Of a stretch of DNA of 64,000 nt, positions 11,764 to 24,707 are shown in pieces. The translations under genes and the position numbers were made by a program. The notes beneath the pieces were generated by a model that saw only the letters and a program-made list of their open reading frames with translations, did not search any database and was not told the origin of the DNA. The number at the start of each line of letters is the position of its first letter. Position 1 is the first letter of the stretch. Source of the stretch: Epiperipatus broadwayi (Eukaryota; Onychophora; Udeonychophora; Euonychophora; Peripatidae); the NCBI GenBank assembly GCA_028023455.1, contig JAQFVV010012395.1, positions 7,507,998 through 7,571,997 on the forward strand, given 5' to 3'.

Positions 11764-12912
11764 TATTTGTGCACGTGTGTGCACACACTGACGTATTCAT
11801 CATATTTTAACTTAACAGCAATAATATTATATTTTCATTATTAAATTCTTCGGAAAATATACACAAATTTCATACATATATGCATGTATAAACAAAATAT
11901 AGATATACTGTAATTTAAATATTAGTTTCAATTTATAAGTTTTTTTTCCCTTAAAAAAGTATAGTCAATTTTTGATAGGTATTTGTTGATTAATTATCAA
12001 TGTTTTTAAATTAAATTATTGAATAATCGATTCTTTACTTTTTTTTTTAATATAAATTTTTCAAAATAATGTCCAAGAGGATTATTGTTCAAAAACGACT
12101 CTTTTGCCTTTAAAACGAGATGGTCAATGAATTATTCTTGACTTAATTATAATTCAAGCAAAATTACTTTATATTCTTTTAAAATACAGAGATTTTTAAC
12201 CGACTTAAAATAAGATTGTTCTATATATGTCTCTTTTTATATTACTTATTTTAAAATAACTCACCAGCTATATATACATTTATCCATGTTTTCGGCATAT
12301 ATCTGATGCAGCATATGCATAATTAACTCTTCAGCAAGCTGGAAGATTTTTTTCTTGGTGAGTATGGTTTTAGTGATTGTCATCATCAGGTAAAAGTATA
12401 ATCCATGTATAATGTTAGTCCATAGTTGGTCTCCCATCTGTGTAGAACTGTTCCAGGCAAGCAGCTGTCCTTGCCATGTTTAAGGCTATGAATTACAGCA
12501 CAAAGAAGTGGGTCATTTTCTCCATGTGCATTCAAACTCCTGCTAAGAAAACCAGTCTATTATCTTGCCTTCAACTACATCAGTTTATGGTAGCTATTCT
12601 GCAAATTCTCTGGTCAGCTAAAACCAACTGCTGCACTTTATCAAGTTGCAGTAAAATATTGAAACCAATTTTCAGCTGACCGTTTTTACAAAAATTATTA
12701 TCCAGACTGGCTGATATTTTTTTATCAGCTCTTTTTATAAAATCATCTCAGGTGTTATAACAACACCTTGATTAAAAACAAAATTTTATTTTTATCTCTC
12801 TAATCCCTTGGAATCTATATACATGTTTTTACTTAAGGGATTTTTAATAGATAAAAAATTTGTTTAATTAATAAAAAAATTCCAAAAATAAGTATGGTGT
12901 TTTTACATTTCA
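11764..12912. other. unassigned stretch, partly transposon-like
   Basis: Around 12270-12690 the sequence is less AT-rich, and minus-strand reading gives short coding-like runs such as MARTAACLEQFYTDGRPTMD with stops between. This may be a relic of a retroelement internal region, but I could not match it to the gag or pol of the nearby Ty3 element. The plus-strand frame at 12476-12679 has no recognisable features. Confidence 0.25.
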
Positions 12913-13029
<117 letters not shown>

Positions 13030-13554
13030 AATATTGATATTTATTCAGACTTTTTAAAAGTTTAATTTATAAAACAATATTTTAAATCAGAGTTATTATT
13101 TATTTATTTCTATTTCAGTAAATGTAAAAAATATCTACTATAATTTTTGTCTGTGTTTATTTCTACTTTTTCTTTATTTTACATATATATATGCACATAC
13201 ACCATATTAGTTAGTGTATGCTATGTAAGCCAACTGGTTACATTGCCCTGGTCTGAGGGAAAATGAAAATAGAAATGAAATGCCTATCTAACAATATTTT
13301 AATTACATGCATAATCAAAACAAAGTTCATATCTAAAACTATGTACTAATCAATTTTTTTAGAGATCTGACAGACATCTGACAGTTAACAGAATGAATAG
13401 CAATTTGCAATTTTAAGATAGATAAAGAATTCAGCCATAGGACTGTAAGTACACAATGCACCATAAAACACCAAGAGTGCTACCTCAAATGAGACACTAT
13501 AAGCTACTACAACCTATGATAAAGATAATGCAAAATCATTGCAAAGCCCTCTTC

Positions 13555-13670
13555 TATGGAGGGACTGGAAAATACAAAAATATGCCCTGCTTCTTTTGAG
13601 TCTTATGGGCTGAAAAATTCAAGCTATGCCTTGCTCCTTTTCTTTGGAGACTAAGAGGCTGGAATCATGG
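13555..13670 (-). repeat. minisatellite related to the one at 1771
   Basis: Read on the minus strand, units of about 46 bases begin CAGCCTCTTAGTCTCCAAAG, CAGCCCATAAGACTCAAAAG and, more diverged, CAGTCCCTCCATAG. Each contains a GAGCAAGGCATA-like middle and a T-rich end. They match the plus-strand units at 1771-1896 in order and length. Confidence 0.5.
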
Positions 13671-14186
13671 TAGGACTATGCTAACTGCCTTATCACAAAC
13701 AATATGAAATATAAAAAATAGGTTGGAGCAAATAATGGAGATACAACACCCTCAGAGTTGCATGATAACATTGCATTCTCAAGCCAATGACAAAAATCTC
13801 CATCCATCATCAAAATTGAAAATACAGCTAAACAAACTTCAACAATCAAACACCAAAGCCAATCACCAAAATCATTGATTTTCTATTTAACTCCTAATAT
13901 GAACCTCTCCAAAAATACATAAAAATTTCTATTTTATAATCATCATCAATACTCTTGTCACATATTTCACAGTAATTTTTAAAATTAATTCTGCATAAAA
14001 TGCATATTTTTTCTTTCTCAGTCATGGTTTGAGATCAAGTTAATAATTTTGAAGTGATGATCACCAGTATGTGATCATCATCAGCCATATGTTGGGCAGC
14101 CATCTATAATGATTGCCACAGTACATGATCCTCATCAGCCCTCAGTTAGGTAACCATTTGTAACAGGATGGGTATAGGCAGTATAA

Positions 14187-14390
14187 GTTGGAGATCGAGT
14201 GATGGTTTGCAGATGTCCAGTAAGTCATTCCGAACAAAACATATATAAAAAGTTTCAGGATATTTATGAAGGCCCATATACAATAGTGAAGCAATATGGG
14301 AATAATGCATTTACAGTAGGAGAAGCAGGAAAAGAAAAGGGAACATTCAACACAGGCTGTTATGACCTTTTATAAAGATAGCTGATGAAA
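14187..14390 (+). pseudogene. Ty3-type integrase C-terminal relic
   Basis: Plus-strand reading from 14188 gives GDRVMV, then VSHSEQNIYKKFQDIYEGPY, then VKQYGNNAFTVGE and KEKGTFNTG. This aligns throughout with the integrase C-terminus of the Ty3 element at 46757-47185 (GDEVMV, VSHPEKHIYKKFQPIYDSPY, KWQYGNNAFV, EEKGTYNAQ). Only this tail of pol remains. It is preceded by 28 bases resembling the outer end of the 9782 LTR block and followed by an LTR-like piece, so it is a deletion-scarred copy of a related but distinct element. Confidence 0.8.
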
Positions 14391-14397
14391 GAAGTTT

Positions 14398-14830
14398 GTG
14401 AGTGGGATGTAGTGATGCATGAATTTGTGTTTTTCATGTTGAGGTGGGTGGATGATTGAGCAGAGCTGCTTGGATGCATTGTGTGTATGATGCTCCAAAG
14501 TATATGCTCGGCACTATCCAGACCTGGATGTTGAGCTCCGAGAGTAGTCCAGCAGTGTGTGTATATAGGCCTCATGAATAGGCTTTGGTCTCATGAATAG
14601 ACCAAATGATAGCCCTTAAGACTCACAGAAGCTGATCAGGGTTGGCTGAGTGCCAAATTGTGTTTTTTTCTAGCTCCTCCTCTTAGTTGGATGATCCTCT
14701 TAGGTACAAGAGAGGTAGTGCTTAAAAATTTTTCTTGTGATGTCACGGGGCAGTGTGTACTAGTAGTTTGTGCTTGGCTATCTACTTATTCTGGCATTGG
14801 AGGCTACAGTTCATGTATTCACTTTTCTGG
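14398..14830 (+). repeat. LTR-like fragment, inverted relative to 11335-11750
   Basis: The stretch is the reverse complement, with many substitutions, of 11335-11750. Shared landmarks include GTGATGCATGAATTTGT, TATATGCTCGGCACT, GTCCAGCAGTGTG, CTCATGAATAG and GCAGTGTGTACT. It follows the integrase relic in the position expected of a 3' LTR. The open frames reported on both strands here have no recognisable features. Confidence 0.55.
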
Positions 14831-16470
14831 CTCATCTTACCCATTTCATCAGCAAATCTAAAACCAGTAAAGAGAAATGACGTGTATATTATGTGGAATA
14901 AAATCGTACTTCCAGGCAATTTCATCCCAAAACTTGGTGGGGAGTAATGAAATAAAAATGCTGTTTTACGTTGAAACAGTAAGATTCATATTCGAATCTT
15001 AAGTTTCACCTTTTTCTATTGTCTTTCACTCACCACTCTATCCTACCCAAATTTAAAATTTTTGGTATTGAATTGTGTGTGTAGCAATATTAAAAATGTA
15101 TAGATATATGTAGAATTCACCATAAACACGCACCCATTTAGATATCAAATTTAAGGCAATAAATAAAGATAAATAATATCATTTAGATTTCTTCTTTTAT
15201 TTATATAAAAATATATAATTTTAACTATCTATTTTGAATTGTAAAATCCGTTATTTATTGCTTTGTTTAAATTTCATTTAGTAATTTTAGAAATAGATTG
15301 TAATATTTAATTAAAAGTAAAAATAATCATATGTTCCCTTTTGTATTAAAAATTTTAAAAGCAACGGTCGGTGAGAGATAATAGATTAATTAAAGAAAAA
15401 TTCCCCAAAATGTAATTATAAAATGTAAATGTAAAATGTAAGTGTAAACAATAGAAAGGCAGCTTTCTCTATAATTAAACTTAACAAAATGCATTGATTA
15501 TCTTCAGGGCAAATTAAGTGGAATCCAAAAATAAACTATAACAAAAATGTAAAAGATAAGATCTAAGAAAGGAGGCCATTTTAGACTTGCTAGAAACTTT
15601 CAGTTTAACTTTAGCTTTGCTCTCGATCAGGAGACTCTCCAAAGAGATATATTGTTTTACATGCCACAGTATGCATGAATAGTAAGTGCCAAAGACTATT
15701 CTCCCCCGGAGATGGTCTATAGTATGCCGTGAACCTTCACTTATGCCCTCCAGAATACCAACCAAGATCTGCTGCCCGAACAATTAGAAAGCTGCTGCTG
15801 CTGTTAAATTAAATGAACCACCTAAATACAGGAAAGAACTGCTAATGCTAGAATTATGAACAATTTACTACTGACCACTGAATCGGAAAACTTTTCATAA
15901 AACAGGTACCTGTATCCAATATCTCTAGATTACTCTACTAATATCCCACTATAGCTTATTCATTCTTTATATAACTTATAAACTATAAACTGTAAAAATC
16001 TCATTTGTAATACTATAAATTTAATAATTAATATGTAAATTTCTTTAATAATCTAGCCTGCCTAACTCTATCCTTCTTGGGTGTGTATTTCTAAAATCTA
16101 CATTTTATTATATAATTATCGCATGCTCATAATTTTCTAAGTATAAATCTATGATCGCTTGAAAAAGTGGATACATGTCAAATTTTCATTAATATTTACT
16201 TTCATAAATAACAATATTTTCATATAAATCGACACGCATTCAATGCTTCCTTTATTGTAATGCAAGGGTCTACTGCTTAGCAAATGGCTGACATAATAGT
16301 TGTAATAATCATCCAGTTTATATATTGTTTTATATTTTATTAAATTTTGATTAATAATTCCATAAAATTGCATTTCTTTGAAGGTCGCCAACATTCTTTA
16401 TTAAATGTTGATAATGTAGAGCCGAGTTATAAAATATATTTAAATCTTACCAGAATCGTCTATACATTAT
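14831..16470. other. no gene recognised; one less AT-rich patch
   Basis: Minus-strand frame 15783-15514 (89 codons) lies in a patch at 15580-15800 that is less AT-rich than its surroundings. Its residues, including VGILEGISEGSRHTIDHLRG, look somewhat protein-like, but I cannot assign a family. The rest is simple AT-rich DNA. Confidence 0.3.
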
Positions 16471-17700
16471 ACATGTGTTATGTTTTAGAGACACGATGAC
16501 CCATTACAAGCCTTGAATATTCCAGATTCTATAGGGTAGAAATTAACCCCAGTCATCCTACACAAGCGGACATAATAAATGCTCCCATAGGGCTTGACAA
16601 AAGTCATGCAGCCAGCAGGCAATCATGGCATGAACCACTTGTTCCTGGTTATGCTTATGTGACACCTCACCTCTTTGGGCCTATAGCAAATGCCAGCCCA
16701 TCATTCTTATAAACTCATTCATGACTTTGCAGTTTCAATATACTGCCATTCCATATCGCCTTTCTAAATGTACCATGTGTTTCTTTTATTAATGTTATTA
16801 TTCTATGTATAACTCCGGCCCTGCATTAGTGACATAATTCACTCTCAAATAAATGTTTGCCCTTAGTTATTAGTAAATATCTTTAATAAATAAATATATG
16901 TCCGCTGCTACTATTATAAATCTTACTTTAGACTCTTGCATTGCAAAGGTATAAATCCCTAAAGGCATGCCTTTAGAAATACTTGCTCGAGAATTTTAGG
17001 TAGCTAGATTACATCATCAAATAAATGTATTTCTCTTTGTAAACATAACAGTATTGGAAAATACCACTACTGAGATCTTAAATATAAAGTATTATGGTAA
17101 AATGATTTCATATAAATGTTTCTAAATAAATAAATGTATTTCTTGAATATATAACACTATTGGAAAATTCTGTTACTCAATTTAAATATTATGAAATATT
17201 ATTAGTAAATAATTTATTATTAAAATGTTTCAATAAATAATGTCAAACTATACATCTGCTGTTACTTCTTTATTTATTTATTCAATACCCATTCAATATG
17301 CTTCCTTGATTCTTTAAATGTAAATGTTTAAGATTAATGTTCTGATTGGCTAACTCAAAAATAACATCACAAATCTCTTGCATATCCCTGATCACTATAC
17401 CTAAAGAAATATTTACTAATGTCACATCAGATGCATTGTTTTGTAGATTGTATTGTGGAACCAATAAACTATGTTCGAACTTAGTACTACGTGTGGCTTC
17501 GCTACCTAGATGGTGCTGCAGTTCTATGTGGTGGTCGAATTCTACACTATGTTAATGAATCACACATTTTCTGACCATTATAATGTGTGTATTTATTCTA
17601 AGAGCTATTTACCCTCCCACCTTAAAAAACGGCAAATGTATAAAAAAGTCGATCTTATATTTTTTCTAGAAAAATATAGCAAAAAGTTTAGTTTATGACT
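16471..17700. other. possible transposon or LTR remnant
   Basis: The interval contains a less AT-rich block at 16485-16860 (GACACGATGACCC onward). After an AT-rich middle comes CAATAAACTATGTTCGAAC and GGTGCTGCAGTTC at 17461-17525, resembling a polyadenylation region followed by a primer-binding-like TGG. This is suggestive of an LTR, but no partner copy or direct repeat was found in the window. Confidence 0.25.
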
Positions 17701-18850
17701 TTACAAGAAAATCATTATTTTCTATAACTGAGAAAAAAATAAAGTGAAACCTTCATTATTGATTTCATAATTTTAGATTATAATTTAAATATATCACTCG
17801 TATTTATTTAAAGCTGGCATTTATTAAAAATATTACATTTTTAATATTTGGAATGATGTTGTCATATAAAGTGTGATAATAGCTTGAGGCAGTCTTAATA
17901 AATTGGAAAACATAAACTAATTTTTATGATCTGTTATCTATTCCGCTAAAGTAGATTGTCCAATCCTTAAGAAAAAAAAAGCACTCGAGCTTAAATGAGA
18001 GCTGTGGGACAAATAAAATACATTGGGCTGAGCTGCTTAATCAATTCAGAGGTCAGAATAGAAATAGTTAAGTTGGAAGTTCAGAAGGCAATTAAAAAAA
18101 TATTTTTAAAGTGTATGTTTAAAGAAGATTTTTTTTGAAAGATTTTTTGAAAAAGATAGTAAGAAAAGTGAAGAATTAAAAAGTTAAAATTCTTATTTAA
18201 GTGTTACTTAACTCTGATTTTTATCACCTTGGAATATAACCTTTACAGCCACTGTTAATAATGGAAAAAGAAAACATTATTAAGGAAATTATAATGATGA
18301 ATGGCTAAATGACAACAGCTTCCTCTCTTCATTCCAAGCCATGTTTCTCCAAGATTTGCCTGGATAAACATCATAGAAAGTAAATAATGCCATTCAGCTG
18401 AAATCAATGCCCCCTTTTTAATGCAGTCACATCATGGATATGAAGGAAACAACTGGATAAAAATGAAGGTAATGATTTTATATTTTTTCAATATTTATAT
18501 GTGTTTATAAAAGGTAAAACAAAACATCTTTCTTAAAAAAAAAAATTATGAATAAATTTAGCTATGGAAATACGTTTTATTAAAGATAAATTATAAATAC
18601 TAAAATACCTATAATCAAAATGCATTTTTAATAAGGATTGACTTCTCATCTACAGATACATTTGAATGAAAATAAACTAAAAAAAACCCGAATACTTATA
18701 ATGATTGATATTATTGATTTACAAATAAGTATACCTAGAAGAGCCAAAAATACTGAGCTATTACATATAACTCTAAGTGGCTAATAAATAAATACAGCTG
18801 CTGATCAACTTATATGAAGAAATATACATCTGTGGCAGACCAAATAATAA
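17701..18850. other. AT-rich DNA, no feature recognised
   Basis: No exon, repeat or RNA gene could be supported here. Confidence 0.4.
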
Positions 18851-18859
18851 TGGTTATGC

Positions 18860-19510
18860 TATATCACTAAATAAAAATTACAAATGCTTACATGCACCTT
18901 GATGGTATATAAAAAATAATGAAATACTATATGGATTATAAATGCTTACCTGCATATTGGTATTATGTGAAGAAAGTAATGAAACTTATGCACATAGATG
19001 CACATTTACACTGACTGGATTATGAATAATCCACAAACCCAGAATTGTTCACATTACCTGTTTTGATAAATTAAATAAAATAATGAAGTACTATAAAAAT
19101 TACAAATGCTTACATGCATCTCGATTGTATACAAAGAAAATAATGAAACTTATGAGCACCAATGTACATTGATACTTGACTGAATTATAGAAACCTTACA
19201 GATCTGGAATAGCTCAGCTTACCTATTTACCTACCTAAAAAGGATGTACAGATATGGAATAAAGAGTGGAAAAATATTCATGCAGTATTGGTAGACGTCT
19301 ACTAGATAAAAGACCCTTTGAATTCTTTACCTAAGATAAATCAAAATGAGCCTTCATTTGAAATGAAGGATGAACTTTATTAGAATGACTTGTAAATGAA
19401 CTATTGATCAATAAACTGCTTCTAACCTTTTCATAAATGAACTGAAAATGAGTCATCACATGGATATGAATGAACTTTATTAGAAGGACTTGCAAATTAA
19501 TTTGTTAAAT
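18860..19510. repeat. diverged direct repeats
   Basis: The phrase ACAAATGCTTACATGCA, followed by a CT(C/T)GAT(T/G)GTAT segment and AATGAAACTTATG, recurs near 18888, 18938 (diverged) and 19100. A second pair, TGAACTTTATTAGAA followed by GACTTG(T/C)AAAT, occurs near 19373 and 19468. These look like old tandem duplications with no coding content. Confidence 0.45.
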
Positions 19511-19559
19511 AAAATTGTTGTTACTTAAAATTAATTTTAGTTATCCAGTTGTTCAATTC

Positions 19560-19889
19560 TATTTTTTTTATTGCATCACTCATCATTCAGTGCACTTGTT
19601 CATGAGAATCTCATGCCTCCTGAGCTATGTCTGGCATAACTAGACCTAGGTAAGTCAGGTTGTAGTGAGATGGAACTCTAGTGGTGCCGTTTGGAAAACC
19701 AAACACAGAAATGTCTAGATGCTTTTAGTCACTATGGTGCTACATCCTCTGATGAGCAGAAAATATTGTTGTAGAGGGGGTTAACATCTGCATTGGGGAA
19801 TGCCAATTGATAGTTCCTTCCTGCAACATGCTCATCATGAAATTGTTAAAACCGAGGTAATAAAGGGGTTGTATGGTGGTCCGGTTACA
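19560..19889. other. unclassified less AT-rich block ending at a TA run
   Basis: The block differs in composition from its neighbours and ends with GGTCCGGTTACA directly against a TATATA run, a boundary like those of the LTRs at 9782 and 52521. No internal coding or second copy was recognised in the window, so it may be an LTR end or another repeat. Confidence 0.25.
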
Positions 19890-20714
19890 ATATATATATA
19901 TTAAAGTTAAATATCCATTCAGATTTTTACTTAGAAATTTATCAATTAGAAGGGAAAAAACTATATTTTACTTCAAATATAAATCTCATAATTATAAAAA
20001 ATAAAACATGAGTTTGTTTTCAATGTATTGCACTTTTCTTCCATGATAAAAGTTACATATTATAACAATCACATTCTTGTTTTAGGAACAATTATTTTGG
20101 GATATTTATTTTCCAGCTAAAAGTAGAATGTTAACACAAAATTGCAGATGTTATAAAAATAGCTTAATGTAAAAGCTAAAAGTTTCAATTATAAACATTT
20201 GGCTTTATTTTTTTTAACAATTGAAAAACAATATATTTGTTGAAACTAATAATTTAAAATTTGAAAAAATGTATATATATAAGTTTATTTGAAGATATTT
20301 GGTTAAATAAGAAAAATCAATACAATGAAGAAATAGTATTAAGTAAGTCACCATGGGTTCTAGATTGGTACTATCTGATTCACTCTTAGCCCAATATATA
20401 GAGCTCCATCATAAACTTCTATGAGACCACCATATTATTAAGTTGCACATATGTGAATATGTCATATCTGTAAATTCTTTGCTTTTCATTGGAAAAATTA
20501 TGATAAACATTTAAACTTAATCTTTTATGTATTTATTAATTTTTTGCGTTTAATGTTTTTTTTTGATTTGAAATCAAGTATTTATTAATACTATCATTTA
20601 TTATCTAACTAATATCAGGTTCTATACATTACTTGCCAAAATTCTTTGGGTGTTCTTGTATATTTTTTAAAATTCTGCAATAACTCACAACTAGTCCTTT
20701 TTAAGGTCAATAGC
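19890..20714. other. AT-rich DNA, no feature recognised
   Basis: Nothing beyond simple AT-rich sequence and short homopolymers. Confidence 0.4.
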
Positions 20715-20813
20715 GTTGGTGGCCGAGTGGTTAGCACAGCTGCCTTACAAGCAATTGACCGGGGTTCGCTTTCCGGCTGACGCTTTGACACATTAAAAAA
20801 ATAATAATAATAA
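20715..20813 (+). mobile_element. tRNA-derived SINE
   Basis: The head GTTGGTGGCCGAGTGGTTAG contains a canonical internal polymerase III A box (TGGCCGAGTGG). GGGGTTCGCTTTCC is the B box region, with an unusual CT after GGTTCG. The body ends GACGCTTTGACACATT, followed by an A-rich AAT tail. The same head, B box and GATGCTTTGACACAT end occur at 37791, and a relative occurs at 21480, 30574 and 41975. The A box form and the long interval before the B box suggest a class II (Leu/Ser-like) tRNA ancestor. Confidence 0.8.
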
Positions 20814-21463
20814 GCCCGTTTCTTTCCATATATTTTTGATATTCTTTTATCTATAAGTTCAACCATTTATTTAATAAATAATTTTGTTATTTGTTATTTT
20901 TAATATGTCTAATTCTATCCTTCAAAATTATGTTTTCTAATCTCCTCCAGTATGCATGCCAAATGCTTTCAATTTTTTTTCTCTAATAGAAATTTATTTA
21001 TAAATAATGTTGTTTTATATTGCTATTAACTCATTATCAGAATCAGTAAATATTCTCACTTTTTAATAATGTTTACGCTTTATATTTCATTAAAATAGCC
21101 CATTTGCTTTATGAAAAAATGGAAAATTATAGACACTATTCCTTCTGCATCACTTATTTATATTTGTAAAGACTTTATGGCTTAACATACATCGTTTTTA
21201 TATTTAAATAAACCGATGATTAACTATATATTTAAAATAATGCAAAATTCCTAAAGAAGTCTGCAATTACAATCAAAATATTACAAAAGTAAATACAAAG
21301 ATAGCTTTCAAATGTAGCCAAATTATTACAATGGGATCTATAAATGTCATCATCCACTTTAGAAAAATACAATAATGAATATTATCAATCTTTCAAATCT
21401 AGATTTAAACTTTACTCTCAGTTAAAGTTTAATACGCTCTTTTTACTAAATATAACACTTGGC
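20814..21463. other. AT-rich DNA, no feature recognised
   Basis: No gene seen. The plus-strand frame 21344-21607 runs into the SINE and is not a gene. Confidence 0.4.
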
Positions 21464-21479
21464 ACAGAATGTTTGATAC

Positions 21480-21594
21480 TTTTTTTTTTTTTTTTTATAT
21501 GTCATAGCATCTGCCGGGACGCGAACCCACACCCGTCTGCAACCAACTACTTGCTTGCATGGCGGCTGCGATACCTCTCGGCTAACAACGCAAG
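21480..21594 (-). mobile_element. tRNA-derived SINE with perfect 16-bp target-site duplication
   Basis: On the minus strand the element reads from a head containing TTAGCCGAGAGGT (A box), through GTGGGTTCGCGTCCC (B box), to GGCAGATGCTATGACATAT and a tail of about 17 A. It is flanked by identical copies of ACAGAATGTTTGATAC at 21464-21479 and 21595-21610. The duplication and the A tail show LINE-mediated insertion. The perfect duplication argues for a fairly recent event. Confidence 0.9.
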
Positions 21595-21610
21595 ACAGAA
21601 TGTTTGATAC

Positions 21611-22221
21611 TTGTAGATCAAATAGTAGTAATTCAGTATTGATAATCATAAAATAAATGGTGAAGTCTTTGAGAGGTTGTGACTTGGATTAACGGAAGAG
21701 TGCTGATATATCCATTAACACATCTTGGAGTCATTTACATTTGTCTTTTCATATATTCTTATTCCACTGACTTACTTGAATAATATTAATTGTAATTTCA
21801 ATTTTATTTACAGTCAATTATAGAATGCAAATTAAAATAAATATTTAAAAAAACAACAACTTATAATTGACATGATAAAAACATATAGTGAAGAGGAAAA
21901 GAAAAAAATTTGGGAAGAAATCATAATAGATGTATATAATTATATTTTAGTTTAAAAGCTTTGCAGCATTGATTAAAATCAAAAAAAAAATCTTGTTATT
22001 CATAAAATCCTTATTATAAATGCTGATTAAAAATAAAAACAAAACAAAAATGCACATGGCTTTATTACCTGGGAGTTCATAAGAAGTTTGAGTGCAAGAT
22101 CAGAATCAATCCTGAGACCTCCCAATCCCCAGTTGGATCCTCTATAACTGTGACAAACCATGTAGAGCATAGATTCTGATCATATAAAATACGGGGGATA
22201 ATCTGAGGGTATCATCATCAT
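21611..22221. other. AT-rich DNA, no feature recognised
   Basis: A slightly less AT-rich patch at 22055-22170 (CTGGGAGTTCATAAG onward) is unassigned. Confidence 0.35.
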
Positions 22222-23199
<978 letters not shown>

Positions 23200-23346
23200 A
23201 AACAAAAACAAGTTAAATTTTTTTTATCCTGCCTATAGCTTGCATTTTATGATCACAGATAGAGCTCTACCAATAGCCCACTCAAGCTTGTTTACAAAAA
23301 ATGCTGAGAGAGAATCGAAAATTCAATATCTCTTTCAAATTGTCCC

Positions 23347-23402
23347 CAACCTTTAAACCATGGTTTCAAGCTAATTGGCTTTTGTCAGTAAAGGGTAGGA
23401 GG
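23347..23402 (-). ncRNA. hammerhead ribozyme motif, one core base altered
   Basis: On the minus strand CCTTTA (stem I) precedes CTGACAA (23388-23382), where the invariant G8 is A. Then come AAGCC-AATT-AGCTT (stem II with a mismatch at the loop end), GAA, ACC-AT-GGT (stem III), T as cleavage-site base, and TAAAGG closing stem I. Only the core change at G8 should prevent cleavage. Confidence 0.7.
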
Positions 23403-23769
23403 ACTAGAAACTAGATCTAAACCCCAACTCTACTGAACAGCACGTATTTGAACTGTTCCTATAAGCTTGAAAGCACGAATTTTTCAGATACGTAAATATC
23501 TTAAAATCCAGCTAAACAAACTATATAGCCATATGGGTCTGAAATCAGTTCAGTTTCACCACATAGTTAAAAGGTTCTGCAATCTATATCATTGCTAAAA
23601 CCTTTAAAGGTACATTTATGATAAACAAAAACAAGTTAAAATTTTTTTAACCTACCAATAGCTTGCATTTTATGATCACAGATAGAGCTCTAGCAATAGC
23701 TCACTCAAGCTTGTTTACAAAAAATGCTAAGAGAGAATCAAAAATTCAATATCTCTTTCAAATTGTTCC

Positions 23770-23811
23770 CAACCTTTAAACCATGGTTTCAAGCTAATTG
23801 GCTTTCGTCAG
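23770..23811 (-). ncRNA. hammerhead motif truncated at stem I
   Basis: CTGACGA (23811-23805, an allowed core), stem II AAGCC-AATT-AGCTT, GAA and ACC-AT-GGT are present. The upstream stem I strand is gone because the inversion junction lies exactly at the CTGA. It therefore cannot fold as a complete ribozyme. Confidence 0.65.
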
Positions 23812-24138
23812 CATTTTTTGTAAACAAGCTTGAGTGGGCTATTGGTAGAGCTCCATCTGTGAACATAAAATGCAAGCTATAGGCAGGTTAAAAAATTTTT
23901 TAACTTGTTTTTGTTTATCATAAATGTACCTTTGAAGGTTTTAGCAATGATGTAGATTGCAGAACCTTTTGACTATGTGGTGAAATTGAACTTATTTCAG
24001 ACCCATATGGCTATGTAGTTTGTTTAGCTGGATTTTAAGATATTTACATATCTGAAAAATTCATGCTTTCAAGCTTATAAGAACAGTTTACATACGTGCT
24101 GTTCAGTAGAGTTGGGATTTAGATCTAGTTTCTAGTCC

Positions 24139-24194
24139 TCCTACCCTTTACTGATGAAAGCCAATTGGCTTGAAACCATGGTTTAAAGGTTGGG
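24139..24194 (+). ncRNA. type I hammerhead ribozyme, complete core
   Basis: Self-cleaving RNA motif. All parts are visible. Stem I strand CCTTTA (24145-24150) pairs with TAAAGG (24184-24189), and weaker pairing continues outward after one mismatch. The core is CTGATGA (24151-24157). Stem II is AAGCC-AATT-GGCTT (24158-24171), five perfect pairs. GAA (24172-24174) follows, then stem III ACC-AT-GGT (24175-24182), three pairs with a two-base loop, and T24183 as the cleavage-site base. The order stem I, II, III with open stem I ends defines type I. Short stem III forms are known from animal satellite and retrozyme hammerheads and often act as dimers, which fits tandem units. A GUU cleavage triplet is permitted but is usually slower than GUC. 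Confidence 0.85.
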
Positions 24195-24560
24195 AACAAT
24201 TTGAAAGAAATATTGAATTTTTGATTCTCTCTCAGCATTTTTTGTAAACAAGCTTGAGTGGGATATTGATAGAGCTCCATCTGTGATTATAAAATGCAAG
24301 CTATAGGCAGGTTAAAAAAATTTTAACTTGTTTTTGTTTATCATAAATGTATCTTTGAAGGTTTTAGCAATGATATAGATTGCAGAATCTTTTAACTATG
24401 TGGTGAAACTGAACTGATTTCAGACCCATATGGCTATATAGTTTGTTTAGCTGGATTTTAAGATATTTACATATATGAAAAATTTGAGCTTTCAAGCTTA
24501 TAGGAACAGTTTACATAAGTGCTGTTAAGTAGAGTTGGGATTTATATCTAGTTTCTAGTC

Positions 24561-24617
24561 CTCCTACCCTTTACTTATGAAAGACAATTAGCTTGAAACC
24601 ATGGTTTATAGTTTGGG
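24561..24617 (+). ncRNA. decayed hammerhead motif
   Basis: The equivalent of the 24151 core one unit downstream reads CTTATGA (G5 lost). Stem II has become AAGACAATTAGCTT, with a mismatch, and the stem I closing strand is TATAG. GAA and ACC-AT-GGT are kept. Not expected to cleave. Confidence 0.65.
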
Positions 24618-24704
24618 GACAATTTAAAAGAGATATTGAATATTTGATTCTCTCTCAGCATTTTGGTAAATAAGCTTGAGTGGGCTATTGGTAGAGCTTC
24701 GTCT

Positions 24705-24707
<3 letters not shown>

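Larger units (their letters stand above)
23200..23811 (-). repeat. 423-bp hammerhead repeat, left inverted arm
   Basis: One complete 423-base unit plus 188 bases of a second, in the orientation opposite to the right arm. The spacing is exact: AACAAAAACA starts at 23201 and 23624, and the hammerhead core starts (minus) at 23388 and 23811. The arm stops abruptly at the hammerhead CTGACGA, so the second unit has lost its upstream half. The outer flank is a short TA run. Confidence 0.9.

Noticed and set aside
19745-19790. Hammerhead core in CTCTGATGAGCAGAAAATA
   Set aside because: CTGATGA is followed by only three bases before GAAA, so no stem II can form.
20715-20813. A functional tRNA gene
   Set aside because: It has the A and B boxes but no closed acceptor stem, carries a SINE-specific 3' tail, and recurs as a dispersed repeat.
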